A DNA stretch of 64,000 bases, from NCBI GenBank assembly GCA_012932865.1, contig SAXG01000002.1, positions 1,984,001 to 2,048,000 on the forward strand. Direction: 5' to 3'. Positions 33,298 through 46,063 of the stretch are shown here, one piece after another (within the stretch, counting starts at the first letter, position 1; every line of letters begins with the position of its first letter). The notes under the pieces were generated by a model. The model was given only the letters and a program-made list of their open reading frames with translations. It searched no databases and was not told the DNA's origin. Source of the stretch: Amylostereum areolatum (lineage: Eukaryota > Basidiomycota > Agaricomycetes > Russulales > Stereaceae). The position numbers and the translations under genes are program-made.

Positions 33298-35407
33298 TTA
33301 AGTCTTCCGCTTTCTGAACAGTAAACGTACGTTTGCAGGAATAGACGCGACGTCGAACTTGCTCTTCGCCGGGACGCCATTTACACCATCCTCGAAGTTG
33401 ACATCGTAGTTGACGACGACGTGAGCGAGCATGCATTTTAGCTCGTTGGCCGCGAAAAAACGCCCTGGGCTGCCGTCGTGGTCAGTATCCTAGTGGTAAG
33501 AAGGTTTAGGATGCCACGACGCACCAAGCATGTCGCCCATGCCCAAACGCAATGTAGTTTGAACCAGTGGAGATCATCTGGTGTTTGGCAGCTTCGCCGT
33601 CTTCCTCCCGCGTATCCGAGAACCGGAAGGGTTTGAAAACTTTCGCGTCTTCGTAATTACCCTCGTCGTGGTGAGTGGCTGCCTCAGCACACGACAGGAT
33701 TGTCCCCTTTGGGATGGTGATTCCGTTCGACAACGTGAATGGCTTCAGAGTCAATCGGCTCATGGTGGCTATCAAGGAAGAATCGTTGAGGAGCTAGTGA
33801 AAAGAGATACAGCCGAGGGGATGGAACATACCGAACCCCAAACCATTGAACCGCTGCGACTCACGCAAAAAACTGTCCAACTTGCGCATTTTGACCATAG
33901 CAGCCTTTGTCCACCCCTCCGCCGCCACGACGGTCTCGATCTCCTTGCGCAATGGGTTCACGTACTCGGGGCCCGCGGCAAGATGATACAGTGCATGGGT
34001 GAAACTCTGGTTCGTTATCATACGTAAATGGCGTAATGGGGTAGGCGCAGGCGGGACATACCAGGGACGAAGTGTGGATAGCGGCAAAGTTGACTGCTAT
34101 AATGCGTCGAGAGAGATTTTTGAGGGATCGTTCCTCTCCTGTTGCGGTTTCCATTAGCCATGTGAGCATATCATTCTAAAAGGTCCGGTCCCGTCAGAGG
34201 CAGAGGTCGAGGTGAGATAATCGAGCGTTGCGCACAGGTTTCTCTCCCCAGTCCGCTCCGTACTCGGCGAGCATTCTCTCGCGATCCTTGACCACAGGGG
34301 CAAGATATCGCATCTGTCGATGCGTTTGCTTGGAAAGCCGCGTGAGAAAATGCGCCACAATACTGACAAGGGAGGAGTTAAATACGCGAGTCACGTCAAA
34401 ACGAAACGCCACCATGGGCTTACGGGTGCAAGATTTCCGGGAACATATTGATAAGTTTTCCGGCCACGACGACATTTGTCGCACACTCAATGTTCAAAGC
34501 TTGGAAGCCCTCGCCTCTACCTAAGTAAATCATAGTGTGAGGATGTTAAGAATAGGCTGTGCATTGCAAGAGACTACGCACACAAGGGCAGTCCTACAAA
34601 GACTCTGTTGGTCACGCGACAAACGACCTTCAGTATGGCCGACTTCGTGTCGACACCGACCCAGTCTATTCCAAGGATAAGCCGATGACCTGATGTCCAA
34701 GGCAAGGACATACCGTTGCCTGCGCTAGGGATCAAGTCGTCGAAGGCAACAGACAGCTCATCTTGTATGACTGGGAGTGTACTTGCAATATTCCTCGTGA
34801 GCTGTGCCCGAACAATATGGACATGATACGGGTTGTGTTGAATTTCTGGCCCAAGAGTATGCTCAACCTGTAGCAGCTACTAGCCCAAACAGGATACCGT
34901 ATTCCGAATTCAGCGATCGGACTCACAATGGCTAAAAAACGCAATTCTCACCCGCCTGGTTGCTTCGTCGAAAGATAGTACGTCGTCCGGAGCCTTTCCG
35001 ATATCTTCAATAAGGCCTCTTCCGGCGACAATCACTCTCCATCCGTCGAAATGAGCGATCTTGAACACTCCTGGCTTATACTTCGCCGATGTGAGCTGAA
35101 TGACGGTGAACGAGGAAAAACAGATGCACACCTTGGAATATCCCTCCAGAATGAGCTCATCTGCGTGAAAAAGGAAGCGAAAAGCGGTGATGTAGGAGAG
35201 GATGGGGTCGGAATACCCGACAGTGGGTATGGCATTCAACTATTAAGACAACGCAATCGATTCATAAGTCTATCAGTTAGGAAAATCAAGCAAGCGCAGC
35301 AGTAAACGTACTCCACTCAAATTGTACCAGCGAATGAGCACTAATGAGGCACCAAGGAGCCCCAGAAGTACAGAAAGAGGTGGAAGGCTAGCCTCTCCCA
35401 GCGTCAT
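33298..35407 (-). CDS. Cytochrome P450 monooxygenase, copy 3
   Basis: Eleven exons: 35407-35312, 35239-35132, 35080-34952, 34876-34714, 34665-34582, 34520-34424, 34362-34236, 34175-34062, 34006-33832, 33768-33525, 33469-33298; 502 aa. Exons 2-11 are the same length as in copies 1 and 2; exon 1 is 6 nt shorter. The anchor (LLGLLGASLVLIRWY), helix-K RESQRF, FKPFRF and haem loop FGHGRHACPGRFFAANE (Cys446) are present. Protein divergence is much greater than between copies 1 and 2, for example the exon-4 start LLQVEHTLGPEIQHN versus MVQMEYTFGPEIHHN. Copy 3 therefore represents an older tandem duplication. A TATAAATA element is at 35479-35486. Confidence 0.92.
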
Positions 35408-36262
35408 AGCGGTGAATAGGGAATTGGCCTGGAAAAAGGGGTTGCTGCCGTTCTTCATCCAACGGCGCCGATGTGGCGTATTTATACACAATCAAACAGG
35501 ATGTTATTCCCATACCTTCGTCAAGTCGGAGAAAGTGGACCTCAGCCTATCCGTGCATGGGAAGAGATTGCTCAAAATTTACCGCCATGATACGTCATCC
35601 CTGGGTAGGTTCCAGACAAACTGAATGTCACGGCATCGCGGCAAGGGAATATTTATAGCGGGGTGGGCGCCTAGCGTCATGAGCGATGCACTGAAGGTCG
35701 ATGGAGGTCATGGTCCCATGGAGGTAAGAACAAGGGGAAGGGCAACTAAATGAACCCGGACACTGGGCGCGGACGGGTCCCCTCCCCGGACCGGAACTGT
35801 GCCGCTTAATGAGTCATTCAGTGGCGTGACGCGTCAGAACTCGTTGGTCTATCATAGTATCTAAATCTTTGATTCTTTGGTCAGGTCTATCTCACATTCT
35901 TATTCTCGTCTGCAGGGCCATATATGTATATTCCACGCAGAGATTGTACAAAGGTTCAACAAGTCTATACACAGATTTGCACACAAGGCGAATGAGCGAG
36001 AGAACGTATCAAATAGACAAAAAAAATAAAAAGCATGGCAGATCTGAGCAGAAAAGAAACGGGATGAAAAAGGGGTCAGAAATGTATGGGAAAGGCAAGA
36101 CAATGGATGCTGGTGAGGTCGTGATAAATAAGGACCGCTAAAGAGCGAGGTGGAAGAGTGAAGCAGGGGTGGAAGGGTGAGGCAGGGGAAGATGTGAAGT
36201 GATGAGAGATCCGAAGAGTCCGTTATGCCACAGATATGATACAGAGTGGAGAAAGACAGATG
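35408..36262. other. Intergenic: promoter of P450 copy 3 and 3' flank of the flippase
   Basis: Contains minus-strand TATAAATA at 35479-35486, 72 nt before the P450-3 start. The 35990-36150 stretch is A/G-rich. No exon supported. Confidence 0.5.
35479..35486 (-). promoter_or_regulatory. TATA box of P450 copy 3
   Basis: TATAAATA on the minus strand, 71 nt upstream of the ATG at 35407. Confidence 0.5.
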
Positions 36263-39200
36263 TCATACTGCCTTAGGTCCGTTATACGAGTACGTGCTCG
36301 CACGCCAGTTCGCACCGCCCTCGTCGTCTTCCAGCGGGTCTAACTTGCCCCCAAACTCACCAGCCTCCCCCGACATCGCCGTTACGTAGGACGCCTCAGT
36401 CACATGTGACATCTGTTGTTGATGCCCGTATCCCTGCCCATGCTCAGGGGATTCTGGTGGGTGGTCATGTCCGCCTGAAACCGTCCCAGGAGCAGTCGCG
36501 CGCCACGTGCTAGGATAGTTCACCGGGCTCCGGACCCGCATCTCGTACGCGTTCATTGGCACCTGGAGCGTGCTCGATCGACCGTATGTATTCGATCGTT
36601 CGAGGGGATCCGATGAGGAGTAGTCCGATGGATGGCGGTATATCGGTGGAGGAAGTGGTGAGGGCACAGGGAGGTCGGATACAGAATAGTAGGAGGGCTG
36701 TGGTGAGGGCGCAACGTATCGGTTCGGCGTGGATGCGTTCTGGTACGATGTGAACGGAGGGTCATCCGCGCGTTCTGGAGAGTAATCGTGGGATCGAGGC
36801 GATCCGTGAGGGCTACCTCTTGGTGTTGTCCCTGGTGTGTCGTTCTTCTCGGCGTTAGGCACGAGGCCATCGCCAGGACTGCCAGTCAGCGCAGGCTCGT
36901 AGCCATCGTTGAACGTCGACATCTCTGAGGTAGATCGCGCGTGGGGCTTGTGGAACATCGGAGCGGCCTCGAGGTCTTGACCCCTCTTGATATCACGGCG
37001 GTGTTGAATCCCAAGACGGTCCTTGAGATCACCCTTGACCCACATCTCTCGGACGATGTCACTGTCCTCAGGAAGATATGCAGAGGAGATAACTTTGACG
37101 AGGTATCGCGGAACTAAAGATGACTGTAAGAAACTGACAACGTTTAACCACTGGGGAGTACTCACGCAAAGCGACGGCCAGTGTGAGGAACACCGTCGCC
37201 CAGAATAACACGCCGATGTACAGAATCTGTACCTCGTTCACAAAATCGAAGCTTGGGAAGAACGAGTACACCAGAATCCACAACAGCATAACGATGGAAG
37301 AACCCAGCACGACCAGCCAGGTGATGATAGTCCAGCTGAAAGCGACATCAGCGATGTATCCGTACAATGTATCAGGACACTCACTAATGGGTGTTGATAC
37401 CGACGTAGCAATTGGCGGCAAAAATGGCGGCGACGGATGCTGTCGTCCCGAAGTCTGCGAGCGATTCAAGCGTCTTGCCGTTCCAGGAAAGAGGTGTGCC
37501 CAGCGTCCATACCAAGTAGGGGAAGAAGAATACAACCGCCGATTGATACAACCCGTCGGCCATGTAGATCCAGAATTTTGTCGGAGTATACTCCAGGCCA
37601 CGGATACCCCGGATGTACAGTTGGGGGAACGCCAACGCTGCCTTTGCGTTTACGTCCTGGTCGAAGGCTAGAGCAAATCTCAGTGAGACTCAGAGAGGTT
37701 GGCAACACACGGAAAAGTACTTTACCTCCGAGAACGATAACCGGCAAAGATGTGAAGACAAGATTGTACAGCAGGATGAACGTGTACTGGTACAGATACG
37801 TAGCGTCGAATCTACAACCATTACATTAGCTCAGTCCACCAGGAGGATGTGCGAGTACATACCCATTGAAGAGCAAGAACCAAAACATCGCAAACGTCCA
37901 AATAACGTTCTACGCGAATAGTCAGAAGATACAGACTTCTATTAGGGGAAAAGTCGTCACCTTATAGAAGAAGTTACTGTGCATATCGGCTATACGCCTA
38001 TAGGACCACCTCCCGTGCACGATCAGGAGCTTGGTCAAAAACCTAAACTGCCCGAATGCATAATCCGCCGACATCGCCGCCTGAGAACCCTCCAAGCCGA
38101 ACAAACCAACACCAATATTCGCCTCCTGGATCATAGCGACATCGTTCGCGCCGTCGCCGATGGATAACGTTAAGGCATTACGGCCCTCCTTGACGAGCTT
38201 CACCGTCAACGCCTTTTGTGCGGGAGAAACACGGCAACAGACGACGGTCTCGCACTGAGTTCCAAGGTTGAGGAAGAGATCCTTCAGGGCGGGGTCCAAA
38301 GCATAGCGAAGGGTTTCTCCATCGATGACGACGGCGAATGAGGCTTTGGCGTTCGGAAGGAAACCACGTTTGCGGGGATCCCAAGAAGGAGGGCCGAGAA
38401 TTGACGCGATCTTGTTCAATCCTCCTTCTATTTGGACCCGTGCGGCGTCGAGTGACTCGGCAGACAAAATCATGACCTCCATCTCACTCTTGAGCAGGTT
38501 ACAGCTGAAAGCTACAAGAGGAATACATCAGCACGATCCCAGGACAGTTGAGCGCATGTAGAGTACACACCGATCTCGATGGCCGTTTGAACCTTGTCAC
38601 CTGCGAGTCAATATGATTAGGCGATGGCGACAGGGGAACGAAAAGAAACATGCCAGTCAAGATCCATAGCTTGATGCCTGCTTGATGGAGCGTCTCGATG
38701 GCATCGGGCACGCCTTCTTGAAGCTTGTCCTCAAGGGCCGTTGCACCCAGGATGTACAGGGAATGTTCAACCATAGCTGTCGCCCTTTCGATCTCGTCGT
38801 CGCGATCTTTGATCGACGATGTTGCGATGTCGTACGTACGAGACCACTGCATGTACTCGTCCTCGGTCATGTATCGGTATGCGATGCATAACGTACGCAA
38901 GCCGCCGTTGGCAAATGCTTCCATATCCCTCGCCGTTTTCTCCTTGAGCTCTGGGTCGTGGTCCGCGGCAAGGCGTTCATAGATAACGCTGTCGGCGCCT
39001 TTACAATACAGTACGATCTTTCCCTGAGGGTTGCGCACGATCATGCTCATCCTCTTCCGCGTGCTGTTGAATTCAAGCAGCTTCAGGGGCATGTAGCGTT
39101 CCGGTTGGCCCATTACCTCGATGTCGATAGTCTCTTTGGTTTTGCCCACGAACGGGAATCCAACGTCGCGTGCGGCTGCAACCAACGCGGCCTCGTCGGG

Positions 39201-41688
39201 CGACTCGGCTTTGTAGTCCAAGTGATGGGGTCGCTTGTGAGGTTCGGGCTTGTCGGCAAGGACGGTGTGGCAGACGGCGAGCGCTCGAAAGAAGGACATG
39301 ATGTGGGCACGTTGCTCTGAAGACCGATCCGCCATGTCCTCAGCAAGCTTGAAGGAAATAAGCGTGAGGTTATCCGGTTGCGCATAACGGTTCTTGAACG
39401 TGCGCGACATGAGTTGGAGCATGTCCTGCCGGAACATCATCAGCTTGCGGTTGTGCTCCTCCGGTTCGACTAGCTCTGCACGTCCCTCCCTTCGTGCTGC
39501 CCCGCGCTGTGCCTCGGTAATCGCCTCGCCGTATTGAACGCCATGGATCGAGCATTTCTGAAACTCCATGATGTTCTGCGTGAGCGTGCCAGTCTTATCG
39601 GAGAAGATATATTCGATCTGGCCAAGATCGTCCGAGATATTCCAGGTCTTGGGCAGGCAGGCAGCGTCGACAGGCCGGTAATACATGTCCACATCTTGAG
39701 AGATGAAGTAGGCCTGAATGGTCTTGACAATCTCTATAGAGATGTACAGAGAAATAGGGACGATATTCTGAAAGGCGATGAGGCAGGTTCTAGGGAAGAC
39801 ATCAGCACCAAGGCGTACGCATACAACTGCGAATGACACTCACGCGAAAGTAACCAGGGCATTAACGACATGCGATTTACTTTCGTCCGAGCCGACCTCG
39901 AAAAACGCAGCACTAGTCCCGGTCTTCGCGTCGTAGATACCGTTGACGACGGCGGTGATCGTGCACATGAGGGAGAGGACGATGAAGTTCACGATGACAT
40001 TGAAATTGGTCTCTCGCTCGATCTTCGAACGCTTCGAGGGTGTCTCACCGCCGTTAAGCATAATCTTGGAGTCTGGGCCAGTGAAAACAACGAGACCTAT
40101 CACCCAGGCGGTATTCCGCAACGAACATCCGCGGAGTAGGAGCTCATTGATGGTGACGGACTCGGTTTTGTCTTCGCCGGTCTTGGTGTCAGAATACCGC
40201 AGCACACCATTATAGAGATACAAGTTCTGGTGTGGTGGCTCCGAATCCAAGACAAACGCGGAGCGTTCGATGTCCTCCTCCGAAATGATATGGGAGGTGG
40301 CGTTGACAGATTTCCGAGGTTTCAAGTTGGTTTCGCCGTCCAAATTTTTGGTCTCGAGGAAGCACGTGCCGTCAGGATCGGATGTGGATAGCACGACGAT
40401 GTCTGCGGGGACCTGGTCATTTTCGCGAAGGAGGACCACATCGCCAACTTCGAGCTTCTTCCAAAGTGTACGCTCCCAACGTGCCATGCCTGTTACGCGC
40501 TTGTTCCAGTTGATAACACCATTTGAGGATGCGAGGGTGGTGGACTCAGTCAAGGTCGTCGCCTGCGAGTTTGAGTATCGAGCATCGCCCATGACCTGTT
40601 GAGCGGATGCCATGAGGGAGGAGGTGGAGTTTTCGCCACCGCCGGGAGGTGGGTAGCTGTGGGAATCGACGCTTTGAATGTCGTCGAGTACACGTCCCCC
40701 TGCGCCGTAACGCAGATCCAAAGAATCCCCTCCCTGAGAGGTATTGCTGACGCTGACCCGCGACTCATCCCCTCTGCTGAGAACGACCCGTTTTCCCTCG
40801 CTCGCCTCTCGCTCCCGCAATTTCCGCACTCCTTTCGTGACCTTCCCTGGGGCATTGATGCCAAATGCCTTCTCGAACCAAGGGCGAGGATCCGAATGCT
40901 GATTAACATTTCTCCAGTTTCCGAGCTTGGTAGCGGGAGAGGTGTTGAGCTCCTCGTCAACCGCGGCTCGACGATAGTCTTCCACGGCATCTTTGATGGC
41001 GGTAACGCTGAGGATAAAAACGAGTGGGAGCATAGCAATCTGTGGATTTGTGGCGCCGAACATGGGAAAGACTGTAAAAGTATAAACTTGAGGTGGCGCT
41101 CAAAGGGCACTACGGCGAAGCGACTTGCCTTGCAAAACAACGAGGGCAAGGAAATAGAGATTGGCGACACTAGACCAAGTATGAGAAGAGATGCATGGAA
41201 AGCTGGAGGTCACTCACCGCCTGAACTGCTCGTACAGATTCTTGGGTAGGAATGTAAGAACTGTGTACTCTGTCGAGGGTGTGAGGGCGGCAAGATAACC
41301 CAGAAAACGGCTTCAGCTTACTGCTTGTGCGGACTTTATTGCGGAGGTACCGCACTATGGGCTCCCCGTCGCGGTCGACTTCCATCGCGGTCAACGGGGT
41401 GTTGACATAGATGTTTCTGCGAATACCAGTGATCTGGGGAGTTTTGGGATCGACCGAAACATCGTGTAGGGATTGTTTGTCCTTCTCTGAATTTCTGCCC
41501 TTGAAGAATTTCGTGCGCTTCCTCTTCATGGACTTTCTGCGCTCGGCTCGTCGCTCTGACATGATTGACTCGGCAATGGCGGAATGAGCGGTGCGAACCG
41601 TCCTAAGACGGAGCTCTGGGTCCACGTTGGCATCGTATTCATCAGGGTCATCGGGAATTGAGTGGTTATTCCGCTTGAAGAACGACAT
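36263..41688 (-). CDS. P4-type ATPase, phospholipid flippase (Dnf1/Dnf2-like)
   Basis: Twelve exons: 41688-41322, 41269-41218, 41169-41129, 41071-39844, 39789-38654, 38600-38571, 38511-37961, 37909-37863, 37811-37726, 37667-37385, 37335-37166, 37113-36263; 1613 aa, every junction in phase. Motifs in order: KYTVLTFLPKNLYEQFRR, DGET in the actuator domain, the P4 signature PISLY (574-578), phosphorylation site SDKTGTLT (Asp627), KGADS in the nucleotide-binding domain, GDGANDVAMIQ, and about ten hydrophobic spans. The C-terminus is long, Pro/Ser-rich and presumably cytosolic. Family role: ATP-driven flipping of phospholipids from the outer to the cytosolic leaflet of plasma or endosomal membranes, normally with a Cdc50-type subunit (not seen here). 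The length is close to yeast Dnf1. Two introns are GC-AG (41128-41072, donor GCAAGT; 38653-38601, donor GCATGT), and exon 6 is only 30 nt. Confidence 0.95.
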
Positions 41689-42595
41689 GGGAGCGAGGGA
41701 AGAAGGAGGGCGAGCCTGTTGATGACTGAGGCGGCCTGAGAGTGGTATCCTGGAGGAAACGGCGGGGGTGACGGCAGGCGCGGGGGACGAAAGTCGACAA
41801 CGAAGCTATGACGGGCCAGCCAGCAAAAAGCTATAAGTTACGGAGGGTATAGCGTTGAAAGGCGGAAGGGGACACGATTGTAGTCGGTGAAAGCTTCAAC
41901 CAGCGCGGCCGCAAACGACACCGCCATCGAACGCTCGGCATCATCTCACTCGGCGCTAAGCCCGGCCCTGTAATCAAATCCTTCATGAGTCTCACCCAAG
42001 ACCTCCTCCGCCCCTTGACCTCGTTGCTTTTTCCTCCTCGTCGTCGCATTCACCGTTGAAAACCCGTCTGGTACAACCCGCGCATGGAGGGCACCACGCC
42101 ACGCTTGAACGAGTCCTATTCCACTACGTATCCTGACATGCGGCTCGCGCCCATCATCGTCTGCCCACTCAAGCTCGCAACCATCGGATCTTGTCTCCCT
42201 GCGAGCTGTGTGGACGAGATGGCCCATGGTAAGCATTCCCTCAGCTCTTACCGCGATTCACCTCCAGCATATATTCAACCGGGTGTTTTAGGTTTCGCGG
42301 CACCCCCGTCTGCCGTCTGCCGTCACACGGGCCGTTGACCGTCCTTCCAGTCCACTTGACATCCGAAAGGTCCCCCCCGCCTCATCTATGGAATCTGGCA
42401 AACCGTTCCAGTGATGACACCCCACAAAATATCCTCAACGCATCGCGAAGCGTTCATCACGTGTGGCTTCGTGTGAGACGTCTTGGTGTGGTTTCGTTGT
42501 CTATCAGAAGGTTCAGAACCCTCCCAAGCTCACAACCCATCCGCGATCCTGTCAGGTGCGCTCTGATGCGCAGGGTAACACAGAACAACCGACCG
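41689..42595. other. Divergent promoter region between flippase and lactonase-like gene
   Basis: Nine hundred bases between divergent start codons. ORFs here (for example 42084-42338) have no splice or motif support. Short repeats of CTGCCGT near 42310 are noted only. Confidence 0.45.
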
Positions 42596-44175
42596 ATGAC
42601 GCACGACAAAGTCCCGCGTACAAAACGCGAACCCCGCCCCAAGAAACTCTTCACCGATTCCGTCAAAAGTGTCTCCGTGACCATGGCCGCCCTCGCGATC
42701 TTCCTCGCTGTGCTGTACGCCCGTCGCAGCGCGTCGATCGACATCGGCGTCCTGCCATCCCAGGCAGTGTTCGTGGACCTCCTCAACACCTTGGTCATCG
42801 GTGCAAACGGCACCTTCAGAAACGACTCCTTCGCCACCTTTTTCAACCCCGGCGCAACCGAGGCCCCCTTCATCCAAGTCTTCGACCCCGCCTTTCTCGA
42901 CATTCTTGGCCCTAATGCGTCTCTTCGTGCCGTCGCTTCGAATCCCGACTTTGCCTTCGCCCATGAGGCTCCCATCTGGTTGCCGGACACCGACGAGCTC
43001 ACTTTTGCATCCAACGACGGCGGCGCGCTCGGACGGAGTGACATCGACCACAACAGCATCGTGAGCAAGATTAGCCTCAAGGATGTCGACCAAGCCATTC
43101 AGGCTTCCGATGCCAGTGCACCCACGCCGGTTAACGTCACTGTTACCACGGTATGCCCATTCTTAGCCATGATCCTCGTGCCCTGGCTGATAACTGGGTC
43201 CTAGCTCGACCTCCCTGACACAGTGCAAATGGACAACGGCGGAACAGGCCCTTACCGCGGCGACCTGTTACTCATCACCTCCGGACGCGGCAACCTCCCG
43301 CCCTCGATCGTGCGCGTCAACCCGCAATCGCCGTTCAACGCGACCGTCCTCGTCGACAATTTCTTCGGCCGTCAGTTCAACTCGCTGAACGACATCAAGG
43401 TGCACCCCACCAACGGCCTCATATTTTTCACCGATTCTTCGTGAGTCATTTACCTGAGGTTTTTACAATAGCTGACGCGACGAGCAGGTATGGCTGGTTG
43501 AACCACTTTCGTCCAGAGCCCCTCATTCCAAACCAAATATACCGCCTGAATCCCAGCACGGGGCAAGTGCGCGTTGTTGCCGACGGCTTCGTCCGCTCGA
43601 ACGGGATCGCCTTTACTGGCGACGGAAACACTGCCTTCATGTAAGTCTTTTTCTTCAACTGCGCGTTTCCCCTCCAGCGACCCCCTGCCAGAACGGACAC
43701 CGCGGCCTCAGGCGGGTTCTTGGGCAACAACCAAACAGAACCCGCGACAATGTAAGTACTCAGTACCACTCTTCCTGTTCAGTGTTTCCTGCACGCGTTG
43801 ACGCAAACCCGACAGCTATCAATTCGACGTCGACCCCAAGAGCCAGGCATTCACTAACCGGCGCGTGTTTGCCTACGTTGACACCGGCGTCGCGGATGGT
43901 ATTCAGCTTGACACCGCCGGGAACGTATATTCGGGCTGCGGCGACGGTGTCCAGGTACATGCCTCCTGTTACGTTTCTAGGTTTACATAAACACTCATGC
44001 TGGTCGTTCTCAGGTGTGGAACGCAGAGGGGACCCTGCTTGGCAAATTTTTCCTCGGAACCACATCGGCGAATATGGCTTTTGCGGGCAAGGGGCGCCTT
44101 ATGATCCTGGCAGAAACGGCTGTCTATCAAGCGAATATTGCTGCTGAAGGACTCGACCTGGCATCGTTTGGGTGA
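42596..44175 (+). CDS. SMP-30/gluconolactonase-like membrane-anchored protein, copy 1
   Basis: Six exons: 42596-43150, 43205-43440, 43488-43640, 43692-43751, 43816-43954, 44014-44175; 434 aa. A basic N-terminus (KVPRTKREPRPKK) precedes a single hydrophobic span at residues ~26-41 (SVTMAALAIFLAVLY), giving a type II signal-anchor with the catalytic domain outside or luminal. The domain shows features of the six-bladed SMP-30/lactonohydrolase propeller: HEAPIW, GPYRGDLLLITSGRG, FNSLNDIKVHPTNGLIFFTDSS, YGWLNHFRPEP, VRSNGIAFTGDGNTAF, DGIQLDTAGNVYSGCGDGVQ. The metal-binding Asn/Asp pattern (SLNDIK, SNGIAF, DGIQLD) matches fungal lactonohydrolases. Expected role: hydrolysis of a sugar lactone or related ester; substrate unknown. 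An in-frame ATG at 42566 is an alternative start. Confidence 0.88.
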
Positions 44176-44316
44176 GCATGTAGCGAGCAGAATAAAACAT
44201 TTTTCTGCCCGAGCAACGCAACGTTCGAACTTCGATGCTACCCCACCTGTGGCTTATACGCGGTGCATGTGATGCACTCCTGCTGGCGCGCAATTTACGG
44301 CTCCGTTTTCGCTGGC

Positions 44317-44322
44317 TATAAA
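44317..44322 (+). promoter_or_regulatory. TATA box of lactonase-like copy 2
   Basis: TATAAA, 52 nt before the ATG at 44375 and 187 nt before the ATG at 44510. It supports the upstream start and the extra first exon. Confidence 0.55.
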
Positions 44323-44374
44323 GCGAAAAGATTAGGAAGCTCAGCGCTCAGCACTCAGGAACCCTGCCGACCTC

Positions 44375-46063
44375 ATGAACAACCATGTCAGGTGTGCTGG
44401 GCAATTGCAATGAACCGGCGATGATGCTGGAGAACGGCCCGTTCGCTGGTACAAAATATACACTTCTATTTCTAGTACAACAGCCAGAGCCGACGCCTCC
44501 ATCACCCTCATGACCGTGGCTGCCCTCGTCATCCTTGTTACCGCTCTGTACGCTCGCGATGGCGCGTCCGTAGATATCGGCACGCTGCCGTCGCAGGCTG
44601 TGGTATGTTTTTTTGCACCTTCTCCCAGCATCGTTCTGACCCGACTCATAGTTCGTCGATCTATCCGACACCTCCGTCATTGGCGCGAACGGTACCTTCA
44701 GAGATGGCGGCTTCGCCGCGCCCTTCAATCCCACCGCGACCGAGCCGCCATTGTTCCAGGTGTCCGACCCCGCCTTTCTCGATATCATCGGCCCAAATGC
44801 TTCCCTACGCGCCGTCGTTTCCGATCCGGACTTTGCCTTCGCCCATGAAGCACCGGTCTGGTTTCCAGACACGGACGAGGTTACGTTTGCGTCCAACGAT
44901 GGTGGCACACTCGGACGAAGCGACATCGACCATAATAGCGTCGTGAGCAAGATAAGCCTCAAAGATGTGGAACAAGCTGTTCAGGCTTCTAACGCCAGTG
45001 CGCCTACCCCAGTCAATGTAACTGTCACCACGGTACGTTCTTTTCTAATCCTGCAGGTTTCGTCCTTACCGATGAAAACGCCTAGCTCGACCTCTCTGAT
45101 ACTGTACAGATGGCCAACGGCGGCACGGGCCCATATCATGGCGACCTCCTTCTCGTCACTTCAGGACGCGGCAAACTCGCACCTTCCATCGTGCGCGTTA
45201 ACCCACAGTCGCCGTATAATACGACCGTGCTTGCCGATAATTTCTTCGGCCGCCAGTTCAATTCACTCAACGACGTCAAGGTGCACCCCACCAGCGACGC
45301 CATCTTCTTCACCGATTCATCGTGTGTGCATTCCTTGCCTGTGTATACCTCACGGTGACTAACACGACGAGTAGGTATGGTTGGCTGAATCACTTCCGTC
45401 CTGAGCCTCTCCTCCCAAACCAGATCTACCGTTTCGATCCTGCTACGGGCCTAGTGCGCGTTGTCGCTGACGGATTCATCCGCTCTAACGGGATCGCCTT
45501 CTCGGGTGACGGAAACACAGCTTACATGTACGTTTTTACTGCCTTGCCTCCTGCCCTTCTTTCTTACATATAGTAACTTCACAGTACGGACACCGGGTCC
45601 GGGGGCGGGTTCCTGGGCATCAATCAAACAGACCCCGCAACAATGTGCGTGTTTTCTTTTCTTTTTTTCTGCCGTGCACGGGGATCCTGATGCATGACCC
45701 CCAGATATCAGTTCGATGTAGACCCGAGAAGCCAGTCGTTCAAGAACCGGCGGGTTTTCGCGTTCGTCGACAGTACCGCTCCAGACGGCATTCAAGTCGA
45801 CACAGAAGGAAACATCTATGCTGCCTGTGGGGATGGCGTCGAAGTGCGTGTCTCGTCCTTTTGCGTCCAGTGTTTTGAGCTGACGGCTTGCGCTGGATTA
45901 GGTGTACAATGCAGAAGGAACGCTACTGGGCAAAATCTTCATAGGGACAACGTCGGCGAACATGGTTTTCGCGAGCAACGGAAGGCTGGTGATCATGGCG
46001 GAGACGATGATTTATTTGGCGCAGATCGCCGCGGAAGGGCTTCCCCTGGCAACGTTCGGGTGA
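44375..46063 (+). CDS. SMP-30/gluconolactonase-like membrane-anchored protein, copy 2
   Basis: Exons 44375-44391, 44476-44602, 44652-45032, 45086-45321, 45375-45527, 45585-45644, 45705-45843, 45902-46063; 424 aa. A tandem paralogue of the preceding gene, with later exons of identical length (236, 153, 60, 139, 162 nt). The span MTVAALVILVTALYA anchors the protein. Motifs match copy 1: HEAPVW, GPYHGDLLLVTSGRG, FNSLNDVKVHP, YGWLNHFRPEP, IRSNGIAFSGDGNTAY, DGIQVDTEGNIYAACGDGV. The 5' end differs. Here a 17-nt exon (MNNHV) is spliced across 84 nt, and an extra intron (44603-44651) splits the sequence that is one exon in copy 1. If that first exon is wrong, translation could begin at 44510. Metal-site Asn/Asp residues are conserved, so both copies are probably active. 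Confidence 0.85.

Noticed and set aside
9080..46063. Secondary-metabolite biosynthetic cluster (regulator, oxidases, P450s, lactonases)
   Set aside because: No terpene synthase, PKS or NRPS core enzyme is visible, and unrelated housekeeping genes such as the flippase interrupt the run. Tandem duplication explains the grouping.
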